A stretch of DNA of 64,000 nt, from contig LODT01000039.1 in the NCBI GenBank assembly GCA_001606155.1, forward strand, positions 1 through 64,000, given 5' to 3'. The notes under the pieces were generated by a model that searched no databases, had not been told where the DNA came from, and was given only the letters and a program-made list of their open reading frames with translations. Origin of the DNA: Tieghemostelium lacteum. Taxonomy: Eukaryota > Evosea > Eumycetozoa > Dictyosteliales > Raperosteliaceae. Of the stretch, positions 43,901 through 57,113 are shown one piece after another. Every line of letters starts with the position of its first letter. Position 1 is the first letter of the stretch. The translations under genes and the position numbers were made by a program.

Positions 43901-46900
43901 GTTATTTAGAATATCCAGAAATTACAGTACAGTTGATTAATAAGTTATTATTAAATCTACCGGATAGAAAGAGAATTAGTGATCTTAGAGAACTATATTT
44001 AGATCACAATTGTATAAATACCATCTCTGGTAGTTTATTAAAAGAACTAAAGAGTTTACAAACTTTAGATCTTTCAAATAATCAATTGTCAACTTTACCA
44101 CCTGAGATTACAGAACTTCGTGAATTGCGTGTACTGAACCTCAGTCACAATAACTTAAGTGGTCTACCATTGGAATTAGGTCAATTGGCTAAATTACAGC
44201 ATCTGGATATCAGTTTTAATTTTATAGAGTACCTCAGTGTAGAGAGTCTAGGTCAGCTGACTCAATTGAAGGTTTTAATGGTTCAGAGAAACTATATAAA
44301 TAGATTACCAGTTGGTCTATTCCAGAAATCTCTTACACAGTTGGAGAGTTTCTCTATTGCCGGATCACCATGTTTCCATCCTATAAAACAAAGAATCTAT
44401 GAATGTATTGCTATAAAGGCTATTGTTAAACTTGATCTATCGGATTTAGGTATACAATATCTACCTATTGAAATTGGACTTTGTAGTCAATTGGTAGAAT
44501 TAAATCTAGCAAATAATCGTATTAAAGATCTACCACCACAAATTAACAAACTCTCACTCTTGCAGTCACTGGATATCTCTGGAAACATTATTGAAAAGCT
44601 GCCTTGGCAACTATCAAAACTTGATAAACTCAAGTCTCTATCCATTCAAGGTAATCCTTTATCCATTGGTTTTGATGTTAAGTTATCTCTACCTGATATA
44701 TTGACTGGTGATGATTTGAATGGTCTACTTAAATATCTAGCTGCATCACCAGGTCGTGAAAAACCATGTATGAGAATCAAGTTAATGTTAGTAGGTCAAG
44801 AAAACGTTGGAAAGACTTCAATTGCCAAATGTCTAAAGCGAGAGATTGTACCTGTTAGTAAGAAACTTCGTCAGACTATTGGATTGGGAACTAAGAAACC
44901 TAAATCAAAAGATGATGGTAGTGGCGGTAGTGGTGGTATTGAATTCTCACATTCTGGTATCAATCCATTGAATACCGATTTGAATTTGTCTACTGATGGT
45001 ATTAATATGGATGATTGGAAACCACCTTCTGAAGATCAATCTCCTGCTGTAACATTTTCAATTTGGGATTTTGCAGGCCAAGAAGTTTACTATTCAACTC
45101 ATCAGTTTTTTATAAGTTCACGGTCAGTCTATATAGTGGTATTTGATTTGTCTCTCTATAATCCTGATGAGTCATCACGTGTACCTTATTGGCTGCAATG
45201 TATAGAGAATTTTGGTGGTGATTCTTCCATTATTTTAGTAGGAACTCATTTGGATGAGTTACCTTCTGGAACGGATTTGAATACACTGACACAAGAGATA
45301 CAAAACAAGTATTTTACAAGATTCCCTAATATAAAGTATTTCTTACCTGTCAGTTGCAAATCTGGAAAGAATATAAATAAGCTACAGAATCTCATTGTTA
45401 AACTTGGTAAAACTGAAAAGAAACTTGGTAATGTATATGACAGATCATTCTTCCAACTGGAAAATCTTATACTCTCTGAAAGGGAAATGAATACTCCCCC
45501 TATAATCACCTTTGATGAATTTACAGAGATGGCTCTTCATTGTGGTGTTCCAAAGGACTCCATATTGAAGGCTGCTGATTTCCTCAAAGAACTTGGTGTC
45601 ATTGTTTACTTTAACAATACCAAATCAACTCTAGACAGTTTTATATTCATTGATCCTCCCTGGTTAACTAAATTAATGGCAACTATCATCACTTCAAAAC
45701 CAAATTTTGTACAAGCTGGTGTTTTGGATCAATCTAATCTACATCAAATTTGGAAACCTCCTGATTTCCCACAACATTTACATCATGTCTATTTAGCAAT
45801 TTTACAAAATTTTGAAATTATTCATCCTCTACCATCTAAATCTAATAGTAACAATAGTAATATATCAAATTCAACAACTGCAACAACTGCAACCAATGTA
45901 TCAAATCCCTCAACCAATAATAATACTAGTAATATAACAAATAATAATAGTAATATATCAAAATCAAAATCATTATTTTTTGGTAATACAAATGTTTCAA
46001 CTCCAACTACAACCTCACAAGGTAGTACTAGAAACTTTGGTTCCCTAACTAAAAGTTCTGCTTTAAATCTTAAAAAAGATTTACAAGAGTTAAATAACAG
46101 TAGTGCTAATAGTAATAATAATAATAAGGATATAAATATAAGTTCAAGTGGATCACAATTAATGATACCAAAATTGGTAGTAAAATATTTGGTACCTATA
46201 TTATTAGGTGAAGAAAGACCAAAAGACCTATTGGAGAAATATCATCTAGACCAATTGTACCTCGAGAGAATTTATCAATTTGGTTTTATACCTGTTGGTT
46301 TATTCAGTAAATTGATGATTAGAATTATGCATTTCACTCAGGTTAAAGAGTTTTGGAAGAATGGTATTCTAGTTGAAAAGGATACTAGTACATGTTTGGT
46401 TGAATCTATACCATCAATGAATAGAATAATTATAATGGCATGGGGTAAGAAAGCTTCTAATCTACTTAGATTTATTGTAGAGACATCAGAGGTACTGATT
46501 AGTGGTTGGTATAAATTAAGATATCAATTTTTGGTACCTTGTAATTGTGCAACTTGTATGTTACTCGGAAATGCCTCACCAGAGATGATTGCACATATTC
46601 AACAACAAGCTGCTGAAAATCAACTTCCAGAGACTAAAATTGGAAATGTATCACCAAGTGCCAGTACATCAACTACACCATTATCCTCATTGAAAGATTC
46701 AACTGGATCACTTACACCTACACTCTCGCAAGGTGATATGTCACAGACAAGCTCAGTAAGCACCAATTCAAAAGATGACAGTGATGTTGATTTGGATCTT
46801 ACAGATTACTTTGAAATTGATGGTAGTGTATCACCAGGTGGTACCTTAAAAAGCAAGAGAAAGAAGAATCCAGCTAAATTCCTAACCTTAGTGAACTATA

Positions 46901-49038
46901 ATAAATCAAAAACTAAATCCATTGCTCCACAAGGCAATGCTGGAAAGAATCAGTTAGGTGGTGCCAATATCAATCAAATAAGTTCACTAATCAACCAAAA
47001 TATCAATAACCTCTCATTGAATGCTCAAACTAGAGGTAATGATTTAAGAACTCTCTATCCATACGAGGATCTTGAAAAACTTTTCCTTGCCAATAAGTTT
47101 GATTTGGTATGTAAATCCTCTATAACTGGTGAGGAGAATATCATTAGGTTGGATTCACTGGTTCCTGAATTGGTAATGTCTGATATAGGATCCAATTATT
47201 CCATTGAATATAAAGATTTGGAAATTCTTGAAAAGATTGGTCAAGGTGGTTTTGGTTTAGTATATAAAGCCAAATTACGTGGTGAAATTGTTGCTGTAAA
47301 ACAAATTGATCTCTCTGGAAGTAATAGCCAGGCTACTGCTGAGGATATATATCGTGAATTCCGTAGAGAAGTTTGGTTATCCAATACTCTAACTCATAAG
47401 TCTATAGTTACTTTGAAAGGTTACAGTTTGAATCCATGTTGTATAGTTATGGAATACATACCCAATGGTACATTGTACAGTTATATTCATAAAAATCCAT
47501 CAGCACCATGGCCTCTAAAACTCAAAATTGCATGCAACATTGCAGATGCCATTAAATATCTTCATGGTTTCACACCAAAGATTTGTCATCGTGACCTCAA
47601 GAGTCCAAATATTCTCATGCTTTCTGATCTCTCTGATGGCAACGAAATTGTTTGTAAGGTATCTGATTTTGGTGAAACTAGAGCAGTTGTCACTAGTGCT
47701 TTGGGTAGAGATAAACTCTCCAATCCCATTTGGTTGTCACCTGAAATTATGAGAGGTGAAGAGTATACTGAAAAAGCAGATGTCTACAGTTTTGGTATTG
47801 TCTTGTGGGAGATTGCTACTGGTCTATTACCATTTGACGAATACCCTGTTGCTCATTCATCTTTTATGTATCAATTAGAAGATGAAATTACCAATGGTCT
47901 TAGACCTACTATTCCATCTGGTATTCCATCAGAATATTCAACTTTGATTACTGATTGCTGGCAAAATGATCCTTCTCTAAGACCAACATTCCAACAGATT
48001 CATAATAGATTATTATCAATGAGAGGACCTAATAGTGGTAGTTCAAATTCAAAACCACCAACTATAAGTATAAATAATAGTAATATCACAACTAATGGTA
48101 GTAACCCAATTGTAAAATCTGTATCATCATCTGGAAATTCGTCACCAATGTTGGTTTCTCAGATACTGAAGCAAAAAGATGTTTCGCCATCTAGTAAGTC
48201 GGCACCATCAACTCCTACTCTAAATGGTGTATCTGCAAAGAAACCACCAATTACACCACCAATTCATTCAACATCACCAACTATGGCACCATCACATATA
48301 TCTACACCAACTCCAACTACTACAAATATAACAACAACACCAACTCCAAATACCAATCCTGTTAATACAACTACCAATACAACATCTACCACTTCAAATC
48401 CAAATCCACATAGAGTTGTTAGACAATTACCATCTGTACCTGTTGGATTAAATGCCAGTATTAAAGAAGAAAAACCAAAACAGACTAGTAAATCATATTT
48501 TATTCCTCCTAGTAATACTAATAATTTAACATCACCTTCAAATACTATACCAATTTCAACACCTCACACACCTGCTACTGTACCAACAAGCTCTATTGTA
48601 AAAACAATCAATTCTATTCTTCATACTCCAACCAACACCACAACCAACACACCAACTAATACTACACCAACCGCACCAACATCAACAGCAGTACCTAAAC
48701 CACCAGTTAAACCATTACCAGCAACTCCAAATAAACCCTCTGCTCCTATAATATCAAAAGCTCAACCAACAATAAACCCTACATCAACACCAACACCACC
48801 AACATCTGTTTCAGTTACAAAATCAAATGTAATATCAGCTGCAACAAAAGAACCAACTAATACTACAACCACCCCATCATCTGTTTTAACATCACCACAA
48901 TCTACTGTTCCAGGAAAATCAATATTTATTACAAATTCAAATACAACAACTACACCACCATCAAATAATAACCCACCACTAATAAGAAAACCATCTGCAC
49001 CTTTATTAAAGAAATCATTTGCTCAACCAAACAAATAA
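40990..49038 (+). CDS. roco5: Roco family kinase with RhoGEF (DH-PH-LRR-Roc-COR-kinase)
   Basis: Exons 40,990-41,874, 41,934-42,581 and 42,655-49,038, all in phase; about 2,638 aa. Order of domains: Lys-rich head (1-60), Asn/Ser tract, DH-like RhoGEF domain (about 210-480, LITTLQQFLTTYSDSIKTLL to LVDLIPVVSPDFKTYQQL), PH (about 524-633), leucine-rich repeats in two blocks (about 710-855, 950-1,215), Roc GTPase (P-loop GQENVGKTS near 1,226; switch WDFAGQEVYYSTHQ near 1,314), COR (about 1,436-1,820), and a TKL-type kinase (GQGGFGLVYKA, VAVKQ, HRDLKSPN, DFGETR; about 2,031-2,296). The tail is Pro/Thr-rich. The G-loop, catalytic Asp and DFG are intact. Dictyostelium has several Roco proteins; the DH-PH arrangement points to Roco5, by memory of family architecture. 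Confidence 0.92.
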
Positions 49039-49107
49039 TGATAAATATAAAATATTAATAATAATAATAAATTTTTGAAATTATACTTTAAATTATTAAC
49101 TTTAAAT

Positions 49108-50763
49108 CTAGAAAAATGTTTTCCAGGCATCTGATTGGTTCCATTTTATTTTAGATGAATAGTAAGAGAGTTCAAAGAATAAATTGGAATTTGTTTTATA
49201 CCAAAATTCTCTAATTTTTGATTTAAACCAATCCTGATCAAAATTATCTTCGTTGGGGATAGATCTCAACCCCAAACTGGTTAAAGAGATATTTCTATGT
49301 AATATATCCAAAAAACATTGTATTGAAGAATCTCCATTGATAAATACAGATTTTAAATGTGGATTATTACAAATGGATTCCGTAATTTCTGAGTTTAAAG
49401 AACTAATTGTCAGATTATGAAGAGTTGCATGATTTAATATAATAACTTCATTTTCAAAACTGTCAAGAAAGTTATTTAAAATTAAAGTTTCAATTGATGA
49501 CTTTTTTATGGATTCCAGTAGAGGTAGTGGATCAAATGTATCTCTACCTGTAAATCGCAATTCGTAGTGTGTAATAGAGAGGCTACCTGAAATCAGTTGG
49601 GCGAGTAAATTAAGTTTTTTGGATTGAAAATGTATTTGTACTTTGGTGAGATTTCTATGATGCTCTAATATAGATTTTACAGGATCCAGTTTTAAAACAT
49701 TTATTCTCATTTCTCTGATATTCGAAAGTGATTTCCAGAGAGTTTCAATAGGAATTCTTTTGCCTGTTGCTTTTGCCAGAATTAGTTTTTGTACACGCTT
49801 GGGTTCAATTACTTCCAAATCAGGATCAAAACCAGAGAATGATATTATAAATTCCAATTCTTCCAATAGTTGACAGTTGTTTAATAATTTTACTAGATTG
49901 GTATATGGTTCCTGATGGGAACGTAGAAATATAAAGAGTGTTCTGAGATTTTTTAAATTTGACATGGAATTACTTATAATCTGTGGATTGGTACCTGTAA
50001 AGTGAATCTTATTGGCTATCCGTAGCTTTTCAATACTTGGATTGTTTCCCAATATTGACTCCACTTCTGAGCTATCAATATTCATCATTGATAAATTAAG
50101 TGATACCAGTGTTCCTATAGAGATTATAGATAAATCAAAACCAATAATTGAATTTATTCTACCATAGGTTAGTGATTTTATCTGGTATTTGTTCATTAGA
50201 GTATTAAAATCTGAAGTTTTACTTGTACTTCTATAGCAATGGTAAAATACATTGGTAAAGTATTCCATTGGTCTATATCTTTGGTAGAGTTCCAATAGTT
50301 CATTATCTATAAGAACTTTAAAATCTATTCTCTTTCTATTGCCAAATATATTTTCCATATCAGGTAGATATTTTTTAATATCTTCAATAAAAATTTCTAC
50401 ATTATCAGGTACTGTTATCATAGTTTTTGATATTGAATCACCATTATTATCTAATGGTTTCGAACCAATTAATTTTAAAATTTTATATAACCGTTTGGGA
50501 TTAAATTGAATTAAATTTGACGGAAACGATACAAATTGTATATTAAAACCCAATTCTAACCATCTTATTATAATATCTAAATGTTTTGGTTTATGAATAT
50601 CAATAGATGGATATACTAATGATTCAACCACTTTTTTAAATTGTTTTGAAACTAGTGATAGATTTATAATAAAAAATCTATTAAAATAGATACAACTTTG
50701 TTGGTTAATGATATCTCTAAAACAAATTAAAATATATTTTAATATATAAAATGGTATTTGCAT
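49108..50763 (-). CDS. Hypothetical leucine-rich, F-box-like protein
   Basis: 551-aa frame. The N-terminus (IPFYILKYILICFRDIINQQ, then FFIINLSLVSKQFKKVVESL) has the shape of a divergent F-box as seen in large dictyostelid families. The rest shows irregular Leu/Ile-rich repeats with Asn, such as SIETLILNNFLDSFENEVII and NPHLKSVFING, suggestive of LRRs. A role in an SCF ubiquitin ligase is possible but unproven. No signal peptide. Whole-looking and convergent with the Roco gene, 70 bp apart. Confidence 0.65.
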   Translation of the reverse strand: MQIPFYILKYILICFRDIINQQSCIYFNRFFIINLSLVSKQFKKVVESLVYPSIDIHKPKHLDIIIRWLELGFNIQFVSFPSNLIQFNPKRLYKILKLIGSKPLDNNGDSISKTMITVPDNVEIFIEDIKKYLPDMENIFGNRKRIDFKVLIDNELLELYQRYRPMEYFTNVFYHCYRSTSKTSDFNTLMNKYQIKSLTYGRINSIIGFDLSIISIGTLVSLNLSMMNIDSSEVESILGNNPSIEKLRIANKIHFTGTNPQIISNSMSNLKNLRTLFIFLRSHQEPYTNLVKLLNNCQLLEELEFIISFSGFDPDLEVIEPKRVQKLILAKATGKRIPIETLWKSLSNIREMRINVLKLDPVKSILEHHRNLTKVQIHFQSKKLNLLAQLISGSLSITHYELRFTGRDTFDPLPLLESIKKSSIETLILNNFLDSFENEVIILNHATLHNLTISSLNSEITESICNNPHLKSVFINGDSSIQCFLDILHRNISLTSLGLRSIPNEDNFDQDWFKSKIREFWYKTNSNLFFELSYYSSKIKWNQSDAWKTFF

Positions 50764-50845
50764 GATATGAAATTGATCAAAATTTGTATCGAATAAAAAA
50801 AAAAAAATGAGAAAATGATGAAAATGATATCAGATATTTTTATTT

Positions 50846-52129
50846 CTAATTTGAAGTTGTGGTGGTAGTTGAAGTTGGTAATTTCTTTTGTTGTCTTTTT
50901 TTAGAAGCAGTACGACGAGAGAATACCTCTTCAATTGCTTTTTTGAAACATGTAAAATTATAATCAATGAGACCATGTTTATCAAAATTAGATTCTCTGA
51001 GAAGACAAACCAATGCCAAATATTTGTTTACTTCTCTTAAATATAAAACCATACCGTTATTTAATTTGATTACAGAGTGAGATTCTTGATCATATCCAAG
51101 ACCTTCTTCGTCTTCTTTTAATCCATAAATACATGATACATCAATAACGACATCAATCATATCACTACATAATTCATAGGTTTGCATATCAACTGGTGAA
51201 TTATCAGTTGCAACATAAATTTTACTGACAACATCAACTAAAAATGCTTTTTCAATTCTTGATCTCTGTATAAATAAATTTTTAATATAATATAAGTACA
51301 TATTTTTTATGTTAAAAAATATATATATAAGAGGGATGACTTACAGATATAAAGGCATCTAAAAGATTTTCTAGAGTTGGTAATTGTGGAATTAATTTTT
51401 GAATAACTTTTGAGAAGGCTTCAAAAATGGAATGATCATAAATAGAAGTAACATAGAAAGATGGATGTACAGAGAGTAAAGAAGCATCAGTTAGATCTTC
51501 ATTTACTTTTTGTTGAATATCTCTTTGTCTTTCAATTTTGTGATCATCTGATAGACCATCGGATTTATGAATAAATACTTCAAAATGAATAGCTGGATTG
51601 ATTTGATAGACTTTAACAATGGTTTGATGTAATTTCTGTAGTGCCTCTGTGATTTCATCTTGTGCATCAATAACAAAAACAATAGCACCGCAATTGTTTA
51701 GAATGAAATCATAATCAAATGTTGGGTCAAAGAAATCAATTTGACCTGGGAAATCCCAAATTTGAAATTGTACAAATGATGAATTACTAATATCATTCTT
51801 TACTACTTTACTAGTTGACTCTAAAAATAATGTTTCATTTGGTAACATTTTATGAAATACTACTTTTTGAATTGATGATTTACCTGATCTGTTTATACAT
51901 TGTAATATAATATTAGAGGATTGATCTTTCTTTTATATATCAATACTCCTTCTTCTCTCTCCTCTCTCCTTTCTCCTAAATGTCTGTCCAAAATTTTTAA
52001 TTACCTTTTTAAACCCATTAAAAAGATTTTTGGTTTATTTTCAATTTGTGATGATGAAATATCTTGTTGTGAGTTATCATCACCATAACCCATATCACCT
52101 AAAATTGAATCATAATCTTCATTTTCCAT
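50846..52129 (-). CDS. ragC: Rag GTPase, RagC/D type
   Basis: Exons 52,129-52,005, 51,888-51,345 and 51,265-50,846; product about 362 aa. The P-loop [15 protein letters not shown] straddles the first intron. [20 protein letters not shown] is the switch II of RagC/D/Gtr2, distinguishing it from RagA. The guanine-base motif is VFIHKSDGL. The C-terminal roadblock-like domain ([20 protein letters not shown]) ends in a Lys/Thr tail. With RagA it forms the heterodimer that recruits TORC1 to lysosomes in response to amino acids. Only spliced reading gives an intact GTPase. Confidence 0.93.
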
Positions 52130-52560
52130 CTTCCTCTATAGTTTCAAAATTATTTGATAAAAAAAAAAATAAAAAACTAAAAAAAATTTAAAAAAAAAAA
52201 ATTCATTGTTGTTTTCTTTGGAATTGAGTTCTTCTTTTAATCAATGATATTTTAAAATCTCAAAACATAAATATAAAACATGTATCATTATTAAATATTG
52301 AAAACTTAAGTTATAAATGAAAGGATTTTTTCAAAAAAACTAAAAAAAAAACAGGTTACATCAACGGATCGATTTCTTTTTTTTTTAAATTTTTTATTTT
52401 TTTCACCCCTTTTCCACACTTATATTGTTTTTATCATTATATTATCAATTCTCTATTGTATAGAGAAACAAAATTTATTTATATCATATTTTTTTATATA
52501 TTGCTACACATTGGTGTGTGTAAAATTTTTTTTATATATTTTGGGTATAAACAGAAAGAG
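52130..52560. other. Divergent promoter region
   Basis: AT-rich spacer between ragC and the TMEM184 gene. An in-frame extension upstream of the TMEM184 ATG exists but has no ATG of its own. Nothing else recognised. Confidence 0.5.
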
Positions 52561-54136
52561 ATGACAATATTTGGGGAATTCAGTAGTGAAGATAGTTCAT
52601 TTGAAACTATAGAACCAACACCAACACCAACACCAACGAAAACAGATGAAGTCATTATTAAAATTCCATTTTTCAGACAATCAGTACCAGCCCTATGGGC
52701 AATGTTTGCATTGGCAACATTATTTGTGGTACTAGCGACGTTGATATCATGTCATTTGATATATAAGCATTTAAAATACTATACACAACCAGATCATCAG
52801 AGATATATAGTTAGAATCGTTTTTATGATTCCAATTTACGCCATTTATTCTTTATTATGTTTATTTTTACACCGTTTTCAAGTTTATTTTTCATTATTAA
52901 GAGATTGGTATGTAGTACATGAATAGATTATGATGATTATCATGGTAATCATCTATCTATCTAATAGGATTTTACAGATTTTCTAACTATTGTTTGGGGA
53001 ATATTTATAGCTATGAAGCTTATGTATTATATATGTTTTTTGCACTGTGTGTAAACTATGGTGGTGGAGATAAGAATTTAGTTACACATTTTATATCACA
53101 TCCAGTTATGCGATTACCATTTCCACTAAATTTCATAAAAGTGAAACCAAATGAAAATTTTCTACAAGTTTGTAGAGTTGGTATGCTACAATATGTATTT
53201 CTTAGACCATTTATAACATTGCTATCTGCTATATTTGAAATATTTGATCTCTATGATGAGGGTAGTTATGCCCCAAATAGATTTTATCTATATAATAGTA
53301 TAACCATCAATCTTTCAGTAACAGTAGCATTGTATATTATAGTTTTATTTTCTATAGCTGCCAAAGAGGAATTGGCACCTTATAAACCATTATTAAAATT
53401 TACTTCAATTAAAATTGTAATGTATCAAATATAATATTATTCAGGAAAAAACAAGGTAACAATTAATAATTAACACTATCTATATATATAGGTTGTATTT
53501 TTTTGTTTTTGGCAATCAGTGGCAATCAGTGGTATGACAAATTTTGGATGGATACCATCTATTGATGGATGGAGTGTTGGTCAAATTTCAATGGGATTAC
53601 AGAATTTTTTGATTTGTTTTGAAATGTTTGGAGTTGCAATTTTACATATTTATGCATTTCCATATGAATTGTATAGAGTTAGGGCATTTAGTGCTGCTCC
53701 ACTGATTCATAGAGTGGAAATGGGTACAGTGTTAAAGAGTGTAATGAACTCAGTATCACAAAAGGATATGGTTAATGAGACTTTGAAAGCTACTAAAGGT
53801 ACTCGAATTGCTAAAGGTGTAGATAGATATGAAGGTTTAGAAAATAGAGAATATAATGAATTTGATGTTGAAGCTATAGAATTGGGCGAATTCCAGTCCT
53901 ATGATAATCAATTGGGATCTATCATTATAGATGAATTCCAAGATAACCAATCTCTAAATGGTGCCTCACTATTACATAATAACAAAAAGGACCATGCCAT
54001 TACAGATGAAGATTTCTTCTCAATGATGAATAATGATTTTACAAATATTGATCTATCCAATTTTGATCAACAAGCCCTAGAAGATATGAATTTTGATGAT
54101 GACGACGATGATTTATTATTTACTGCTAGAAGATAA
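52561..54136 (+). CDS. TMEM184 / organic solute transporter-alpha-like membrane protein
   Basis: Exons 52,561-52,907, 53,011-53,416 and 53,492-54,136; product 465 aa. The first splice (TG/GTATGT...TATAG/C) restores RDCYEAYVLYMFF, the hallmark of the family, and the second restores KIVVFFCFWQSV, supporting both junctions. About seven membrane spans are visible, beginning ALWAMFALATLFVVLATLIS. A Pro-Thr repeat precedes the first span. The cytosolic C-tail is acidic (DDDDDDLLF). Members of the TMEM184/OSTalpha family are membrane proteins of largely unknown cargo. Confidence 0.9.
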
Positions 54137-54285
54137 CAACCAATAACGGATAATAATAATAATTATTTCATATTTAAAAAAGTAAAATACTATATTTATA
54201 TTTAAATTTATTTATAAACATGTTGGGGTGGGGTCGCGTGATTAATGGAATTTCCAAAAATTATAATAATTTTTTATGTTAATCT

Positions 54286-55016
54286 TTAAAAGTATTTAAC
54301 TTGGTATGCTTTCTTTAGAATTGAAGATCCATGAACTTTGTTGTGGAATTTGAATAAAGAGTTTGAAGATGGGGTAGAACAAGCAGCTGGAATTTGGAAG
54401 AATTCTTCATAGAATGCATTTTGGTAATTGAAAACATTAGTTAAAATGACACCATCAGTGGTTTGGGTTGAAATTGACATTGGTGCACAGTTAACGTTAT
54501 CCCAGAGAACAAGGGTATCATTATTCAATAATTCAATAGTTTTGTAGGCACCCAAAGAAACTTCACCAATTGGAGTAAAATCAGTTGGTAATCCAGTTGG
54601 AATTTCAACACCATTGTATGCATAACATGATTGTGAACCATTTGATTCATAGATGAAATATTGAGTGCTATTGGATCCAAATTGAATATTGGTACCATTG
54701 TAAGTTTGTCCATCACTCTCCAATTCATATGAACTGTATAATCTTTGACCTACATAATCAATAGTTACAAAATTACCTAATATTTTAAAAATTTTAATTA
54801 ATATCGAATATTAAAATATACAATTTTACAATTTGATTAATGAAATTTATCTATCTACTGACTTTGAATGAAACCACCATTGTTACTGGAATAAGAAACA
54901 GATGCAAGTATTGCTGTGAAACCAATAGAGTTTTCAGAAGCACAAGCATCTTGTGATTTTACAAGAGTTGTAGCAATAACACAAAGTGCAATAAGGAATA
55001 AAATTGAATATCTCAT
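54286..55016 (-). CDS. Secreted ependymin-like protein
   Basis: Two exons, 55,016-54,863 and 54,776-54,286; 214 aa. A clear signal peptide (MRYSILFLIALCVIATTLVK) precedes mature residues starting SQDAC. The pattern IDYVGQRLYSSYELE, QYFIYESNGSQSCYAYNG, IPTGLPTDFTPIGEVSLGAY, VLWDN and a final FFQIPAACS follows the layout of ependymin-related proteins. Several Asn-x-Ser/Thr sites are present. Likely an extracellular or lysosomal lipid- or matrix-binding protein; family call is by pattern, not alignment. It might instead be one of the dictyostelid-specific secreted families. Confidence 0.6.
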
Positions 55017-55253
55017 TTTTAATTATTAATTGTTTATAATATAAATTTATATTATTTTAGAAATTTATATTAAAATTTTTGGCATTCTAGAAGCCATGGT
55101 TTTCTGTAAAGAAAAAGAGTTTTTTGGAAATTTGAGATAAATCCATCATGAATTTTAAAAAGGTGGAAAATATTTCCTTGGGGCGATGAAAATTAACAAA
55201 CCAGGGATAAGATGATGTATTGATAATAAGATTTTTATTGAAATTTTCATTAA

Positions 55254-57113
55254 TTATACCCCAGAGAAACCAAAGTTATCAAACAATCCAGATGGTAATC
55301 CAAACCCACTATTAAAATCAACAAAGGAATTGGTAAATTGGTCTAGAGGATTTAGTGATTGTTGTTGTTGTTGTTGTGCTTGTGCCTGTTGTTGTTGGAC
55401 TACAGCTGCCTGTTGTTGGTAAGTTAATGCAGCTTGTTGGGCTGCCAATTGTGATTGTTGTAATAGGAATCTTTGTTGTTGTACTTGAGCTTGTTGTGCT
55501 TGTTGAATTTGTAAATGTTGTAAATATAATTGTTGTTGGGCCTGTTGTTGTTGGGCCTGTTGCTGTAGAACTTGTTGTTGTAATAGTTGTTGTTGCTGTT
55601 GATCAAAATCTAATTGTGGTACAATGGAACCACTCATACATTGTTGTAATTGTGGTGACATTAATTGTGTTTGTTGTGTTTGTGATGTTGATGATACAGT
55701 TGTTTGTTGTTGTGAACTATTATTAAATATATTTAAATAGGATTCATATGATTGGTTGATATGATCTACTTTTTGTTTATAAGGACATGATTTACAAGCA
55801 CATAAACAATCTTTACCATGTTCACCAGTACCACTACTATAACTACCAGGACTCTTTTCAGATAATTTATACTGTTGATCATTTTTCAACTCACTTTTTA
55901 CCATTTCCAAAATTTCACACATGGTTTGAGCATCATTGGCACAAGTGTTAATCTTAAAAGCAACATCAGCACCATCTGGATCCAAACACTGTAACTGTTT
56001 AAATGCACTTATAAACTCTTTAAATGCACTTTGGAATTCATTTTTATCAGCAGCTTCATCAGCACTGGAATTACTAACTTGTTGAGTTGATGTTAAAGTA
56101 CCAGCATTACTAGTATCGGAAATGGATTCAGCAATTTGACTAATAGAATCACTTATAGATTGGTTCATTTGGGCACTGATTAGTTTTAAATCAATATTAT
56201 TATCTTTATCATAGAAACAAAGTTTCTTTAATAGTCTCTGCTGTTCTTTTTGTTGATGTTCAATTCTATTTAGTGTATCCATAAGAGAATCAGTTGGAGC
56301 TCTCTTTCTCTTTTTAGCCTTTTTCTTGACTTGGTCGGGTTTGGATACAACTCTTATAGGATGGGTAATTACAAATAGACCTGGGATTTCTTTACGTGTA
56401 CGTGGGTCAATTATCTTTACTTTGGCTCGGAATAACATATCCTCCAATTGACTTGATAATACTTTAATACGTAATTCGATTGTTAGTTCATTGCCCTCTT
56501 CATTTGAACGTGTTTTATATTCTAATGGTTTTACAGTTGCCGAATCTACTTCTTTTAGTGACTCTGAATCATAGACCAAATGAACTTCTGGTGATAACTG
56601 ATGAAAATTCAATGATGGATCCAAGAGATTAACAATTAACAAGAATGGATTATTTTTTACTACTACATGAACATTCTTTTGAACACCATTTTTGGAGAAC
56701 TTTTCCTCAACTAGACATGTTTGTTGTGCTAGTATCATTCTTTTACTTCCATTGGTTGGCATGCTTGGACTCACTGACGAAGTTGTTGGTGAGTTGATGC
56801 TTGATCCATTGGATATGGATATTGGTGACGATATATTTATATTGGTATTATTATTACTATTTGATGTATTATTAGCACCACTTGGTGTAGCTTGTGTTGA
56901 ATTTACTTGTTGAATAAGTCCAGTTGGTGGTGTTGATGGTAATGGTGAATTGTAATCAGGTACGGATCTTAATATTTGTTGGGTTTGTAAATGCTGTAAA
57001 TGTGGTACAACATGTTGATGTAAATTATATTGTCCATTTGGTTGTTGTGATTGAATTAAATTTCCATATGAGGATAAATCAATAGGATGAAATTGACTTG
57101 GATTCAAACTCAT
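55254..57113 (-). CDS. cudA: CudA-family transcription factor
   Basis: 619 aa, one exon. After a Gln/Ser/Asn leader, residues about 128-285 contain the conserved core: LAQQTCLVEEKFSKNGVQ, NVHVVVKNNPFLLIVNLLD, ELRIKVLSSQLEDMLFRAKV, RTRKEIPGLFVITHPIRVVS, ending in the basic KPDQVKKKAKKRKR, a nuclear signal. This matches CudA, a nuclear protein needed for culmination and prespore gene expression, related to STAT-type DNA binding. A Cys cluster (KDCLCACKSCPYK) and a very long Gln tail follow. It may be CudA itself or a paralog. Residues 55,355-55,720 on the other strand are only the antisense of the Gln tract. Confidence 0.8.
   Translation of the reverse strand: MSLNPSQFHPIDLSSYGNLIQSQQPNGQYNLHQHVVPHLQHLQTQQILRSVPDYNSPLPSTPPTGLIQQVNSTQATPSGANNTSNSNNNTNINISSPISISNGSSINSPTTSSVSPSMPTNGSKRMILAQQTCLVEEKFSKNGVQKNVHVVVKNNPFLLIVNLLDPSLNFHQLSPEVHLVYDSESLKEVDSATVKPLEYKTRSNEEGNELTIELRIKVLSSQLEDMLFRAKVKIIDPRTRKEIPGLFVITHPIRVVSKPDQVKKKAKKRKRAPTDSLMDTLNRIEHQQKEQQRLLKKLCFYDKDNNIDLKLISAQMNQSISDSISQIAESISDTSNAGTLTSTQQVSNSSADEAADKNEFQSAFKEFISAFKQLQCLDPDGADVAFKINTCANDAQTMCEILEMVKSELKNDQQYKLSEKSPGSYSSGTGEHGKDCLCACKSCPYKQKVDHINQSYESYLNIFNNSSQQQTTVSSTSQTQQTQLMSPQLQQCMSGSIVPQLDFDQQQQQLLQQQVLQQQAQQQQAQQQLYLQHLQIQQAQQAQVQQQRFLLQQSQLAAQQAALTYQQQAAVVQQQQAQAQQQQQQSLNPLDQFTNSFVDFNSGFGLPSGLFDNFGFSGV

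Noticed and set aside
55355-55726. Plus-strand Val-rich ORF
   Set aside because: Antisense shadow of the CudA-like poly-Gln tail.
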